This document shows positions 61,592 through 64,000 of a DNA stretch of 64,000 bases, piece after piece. The position numbers were made by a program, and so were the translations under genes. The notes under the pieces are model-generated. The model was not told where the DNA came from, ran no database searches, and worked only from the letters and a program-made list of their open reading frames with translations. Source of the stretch: Staphylococcus pseudintermedius (GTDB lineage: Bacteria; Bacillota; Bacilli; Staphylococcales; Staphylococcaceae); NCBI RefSeq assembly GCF_001792775.2, contig NZ_MLGE02000003.1, positions 124,001 to 188,000 on the forward strand. Reading direction: 5' to 3'. Numbering within the stretch: the stretch's first letter is position 1; every line of letters begins with the position of its first letter.

Positions 61592-62857
61592 TTAAACTTC
61601 CTTTCTCATCATGTTGTTTGGATAAATAGGCTGGTCAACTTTGATTTGCACGACTTGTAATGGGTGTCGTGCCGCATCAAGTTCATTTCCTTCTTCATCA
61701 TAAATCTTATCGACGACTTGTTTAAAGGTTTGAATTTCAGGTCCGAAAAACTCTACTTCTTGACCTGGTTTAAAGTGATTTCTTTGTTGTATTGTCGCCA
61801 TTTGACTGTCTTTATCATAGTCTAATACTAAGCCGATAAAGTCAAATGGTGCTTTTTTACTTGATTCATTTCCAAACATTTGTTCTTCATAACCTGGTGT
61901 CCCTTTGAAAAATGCGGGTGCGGTATCGCGGTTCGCACATTTATCTAATTCAAAGAGCCATTCCGGTTTAATTTTGAAATTTTCTGGGTCTGCAGCATAC
62001 GCATCAATCACTTTACGATAAACTGAAACGACTGTTGCAATATAGTGAATAGATTTCATTCGGCCTTCGATTTTAAGTGAGTCAATTCCTAAATCCATCA
62101 TGTTCGGAATTGATTCAATTAATTTTAAATCACGTGGACTCATTGCAAATGGCACGGCATTACCATCTTCATAATAGACATCTAGTTCGCCGTCATTATC
62201 AACTGTTAATAAATCATAATCCCAACGACAACTTTGGCAACAACCCCCACGGTTAGAATCACGTGCTGTCATATGGTTACTCAATGTACAACGGCCTGAA
62301 TACGCAATACACATAGCACCGTGAATGAAAGCTTCAATTTCGATATCCACTTTATCTTTAATTTCTTGCATTTCCATCGCACCTGTTTCACGGGCAAGTA
62401 CGACACGGTCTAAGCCTTCTTCTTTCCAATATTCTACGGCTTTATAGTTACTTAATGATTGCTGTGTAGATAAATGGATTTCTAACTTCGGTGCAACACG
62501 TTTACACGTTTCAATAATTAATGGGTCTGCTACGATAATACCTGTTGCACCTGTTGCTTCTAATTGCTCTAAATAGTCATCTAGACCCTCCATATTTTCA
62601 TCATGTGCAATAATATTTGTCGTTACATAAATTTTAGCACCGTAACGATTTGCAAATTCAACACCTTCACGAATTTCGTCCATAGTAAAGTTGTCCGCAT
62701 TTGAACGCAACCCATACTCTTGACCGCCGATGAATACAGCATCTGCACCATAATGAACGGCGATTTTTAACTTTTCTAAATTACCAGCAGGCGCAAGTAA
62801 CTCAGGCTTTTTCATTTTCGCATGCGTTGCTGGTTTAACTTCTTCAAGTACCTTCAT
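61592..62857 (-). CDS. U32 family protein, tRNA wobble uridine hydroxylation (TrhP2/YrrO type)
   Basis: Peptidase U32-like protein; relatives of this family (TrhP) make 5-hydroxyuridine at position 34 of tRNA using prephenate. The family signature is intact: FIHGAMCIAYSGRC with following RGGCCQSCRWDY, supplying cysteines for an iron-sulfur cluster. Length 421, with the C-terminal TRAM-like domain (about 335-421). The two U32 genes and trmR lie together. Older annotation calls it protease or collagenase-like; I think the tRNA role more likely. Confidence 0.88.
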   Translation of the reverse strand: MKVLEEVKPATHAKMKKPELLAPAGNLEKLKIAVHYGADAVFIGGQEYGLRSNADNFTMDEIREGVEFANRYGAKIYVTTNIIAHDENMEGLDDYLEQLEATGATGIIVADPLIIETCKRVAPKLEIHLSTQQSLSNYKAVEYWKEEGLDRVVLARETGAMEMQEIKDKVDIEIEAFIHGAMCIAYSGRCTLSNHMTARDSNRGGCCQSCRWDYDLLTVDNDGELDVYYEDGNAVPFAMSPRDLKLIESIPNMMDLGIDSLKIEGRMKSIHYIATVVSVYRKVIDAYAADPENFKIKPEWLFELDKCANRDTAPAFFKGTPGYEEQMFGNESSKKAPFDFIGLVLDYDKDSQMATIQQRNHFKPGQEVEFFGPEIQTFKQVVDKIYDEEGNELDAARHPLQVVQIKVDQPIYPNNMMRKEV

Positions 62858-62875
62858 CCATGCTCTCTCCTATCT

Positions 62876-63805
62876 TTAGTATACTGTTTGCTTGTAATAG
62901 AATCCTTCATCAAACGGTCGATGCTCTGGTTGTATTGCTTCAATTGGGTCTACAAGCATAAATTTTTCATCTTCATACGTATCTGGATCTTCTTCATATA
63001 AATCAATCGCTTCACGATATTGCTCAGTCGCTATATTGATATATTCTTCTGTTTGGAGTACCCCATCAATTTTCAAGCTATCGATTCCCGCTTCAAATAG
63101 TGGTTCTAACTCCTCAATTAAACAAATATCGTTCGGCGACATAATATGCGTACCATTATAATCTTCAAAAACAGGGTATTTATTATCACGCTCTTCATCG
63201 TAAAGTAATAATTGACTGTCCGTTGCTGCTTCATTACGTTGAATTTTCATTTGACGGTCTTGGAATGTATAGTAGTTTCCTAATAGCATACGTTTCGATT
63301 GGAACATACACGTCATACCATGGACCTGCACTTCAATCTCAACATCACTATTTTCTTTGATGTTCAAAATTTCTTCTAAACTTAACTCCCGCGCAAGCAC
63401 CGCTCTTTTCGCACCACGTCTTCCCCAATAATTACATTGAAAGTGGTTCGTAACGAGTGTTTCTGCATTCCAGTTTAAAGGTATAGGGTTTTCTTGTTGC
63501 TTTACAATCATCACTACTGCAGGATCACCAAAAATAATACGATCTACTCTAATTTCATGCAAAAACGCGATATAATCTTCAAGCGCTGGAATATGATAGT
63601 TATGGAAAATACCATTTACTGCAGCGTATGCTTTTTTACCAGCATGATGAATGATTTCAACCGCTTTTTTCATCTCTTCTCGATTGAATTCCCCGGCTAA
63701 TCTTAAGCCAAACTTTTCTTCACCGATAACAAATGCATCTGCTCCCTTTTCAATTAAGGTTTCGATGTGACTTAAAGACTTCGGTGTCACTAATAACTCA
63801 GTCAT
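62876..63805 (-). CDS. U32 family protein, tRNA wobble uridine hydroxylation partner (TrhP1/YrrN type)
   Basis: Second, shorter U32 protein (309 residues). It has the same barrel layout but the signature is degenerate (VHGMTCMFQSKRM) and the CCQSC-like cysteine run is missing, so it probably lacks the metal cluster and acts as a partner subunit. It overlaps the trmR stop by eight bases and is followed 18 bases later by the other U32 gene, the same order as yrrM-yrrN-yrrO in Bacillus. Confidence 0.87.
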   Translation of the reverse strand: MTELLVTPKSLSHIETLIEKGADAFVIGEEKFGLRLAGEFNREEMKKAVEIIHHAGKKAYAAVNGIFHNYHIPALEDYIAFLHEIRVDRIIFGDPAVVMIVKQQENPIPLNWNAETLVTNHFQCNYWGRRGAKRAVLARELSLEEILNIKENSDVEIEVQVHGMTCMFQSKRMLLGNYYTFQDRQMKIQRNEAATDSQLLLYDEERDNKYPVFEDYNGTHIMSPNDICLIEELEPLFEAGIDSLKIDGVLQTEEYINIATEQYREAIDLYEEDPDTYEDEKFMLVDPIEAIQPEHRPFDEGFYYKQTVY

Positions 63806-64000
63806 GTTTACTCTCCTTTATTGATATCGCTAGCCCATCATCCATATGAATAAAATTCGTTGTAAAACCTTGTTGTTGACTTAACCATTGATTGTATCGT
63901 TGTACCTTTTTTACCATTTGTTTGACATTGCGACTTCTTACTACATCGATGTCCGCAACGAAACCATGGTATAAAATATTATCTGTTATCATAACACCTT
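63798..64000 (-). CDS. trmR: tRNA 5-hydroxyuridine methyltransferase TrmR, C-terminal part (cut by window edge)
   Basis: Only the last 67 or so residues are present; the frame runs off the window at 64000. The segment GVMITDNILYHGFVAD, followed by VRSRNVKQMVKKVQ and a C-terminal LAISIK, is the end of the class I O-methyltransferase family containing YrrM. TrmR methylates 5-hydroxyuridine to 5-methoxyuridine at position 34 of tRNA, the next step after the two U32 proteins encoded downstream. The ATG at 63992 is internal, not the real start. Confidence 0.88.
   Translation of the reverse strand, partial: GVMITDNILYHGFVADIDVVRSRNVKQMVKKVQRYNQWLSQQQGFTTNFIHMDDGLAISIKESKHD

Overview
The window is a stretch of core chromosome from a Staphylococcus, with low GC, strong AGGAGG-type ribosome binding sites and the gene order pst, sodA, zur, sigA/dnaG, era/recO, hrcA/dnaK, comE, greA that staphylococci share with Bacillus. 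SigA, GlyS and GreA match my memory of the S. aureus proteins almost residue for residue. However, ispG and ispH, the last two enzymes of the MEP isoprenoid pathway, are both present. S. aureus and S. epidermidis use mevalonate and lack them; the pathway is known from the S. intermedius/pseudintermedius, S. schleiferi, S. hyicus and S. sciuri groups. The best fit is therefore the Intermedius-Hyicus cluster. I cannot name the species.

Layout, left to right. 1-4620: start of rpmG, then the phosphate uptake operon pstS-pstC-pstA-pstB-phoU with candidate PhoP boxes. 4.7-17 kb: pbp3, sodA, ispG (+), the zinc operon znuC-znuB-zur with a Zur box, nfo, cshB, ispH (+), the nif3-family gene and trmK. 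17-24 kb: a noncoding stretch, the dnaG-sigA operon, yqfL, ccpN (no normal start codon visible) and glyS (+) behind a T-box. 24-32 kb: recO, era, cdd, dgkA, ybeY, phoH, an unrecognised coiled-coil membrane gene, floA and an nfeD-like gene, then a secreted protein made almost wholly of 35-residue repeats, then rpsU. 32-44 kb: mtaB, rsmE, prmA and the hrcA-grpE-dnaK-dnaJ heat-shock group under a CIRCE element, hemW, lepA, rpsT (+). 44-54 kb: holA, comEC-comEB-comEA and a ribosome/NAD/shikimate gene string (yqeM, rsfS, yqeK, nadD, yhbY, aroE, yqeH, yqeG), then mtnN. 54-60 kb: a 5-oxoprolinase operon pxpB-pxpC-accB-accC-pxpA with an atypical NRAMP-like transporter. 60-64 kb: greA, udk, two U32 genes and the end of trmR, which together modify tRNA wobble uridine.

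Nearly every gene is on the minus strand and most lie in tightly packed operons with overlapping stop and start codons. The only plus-strand genes are ispG, ispH, glyS and rpsT, each a single-gene unit. I saw no tRNA, rRNA, insertion sequence, prophage, CRISPR array or integration site.

The most unusual item is the repeat protein gene at 30931-31734. It has a signal peptide, a strong promoter, six 105-bp units of two linked types plus a terminal half unit, and no cell-wall anchor. Also notable are the missing ccpN start codon, the MEP genes sitting at Bacillus-like positions, the NRAMP-family protein without the metal-binding motif, and several families of near-identical hairpins between genes.
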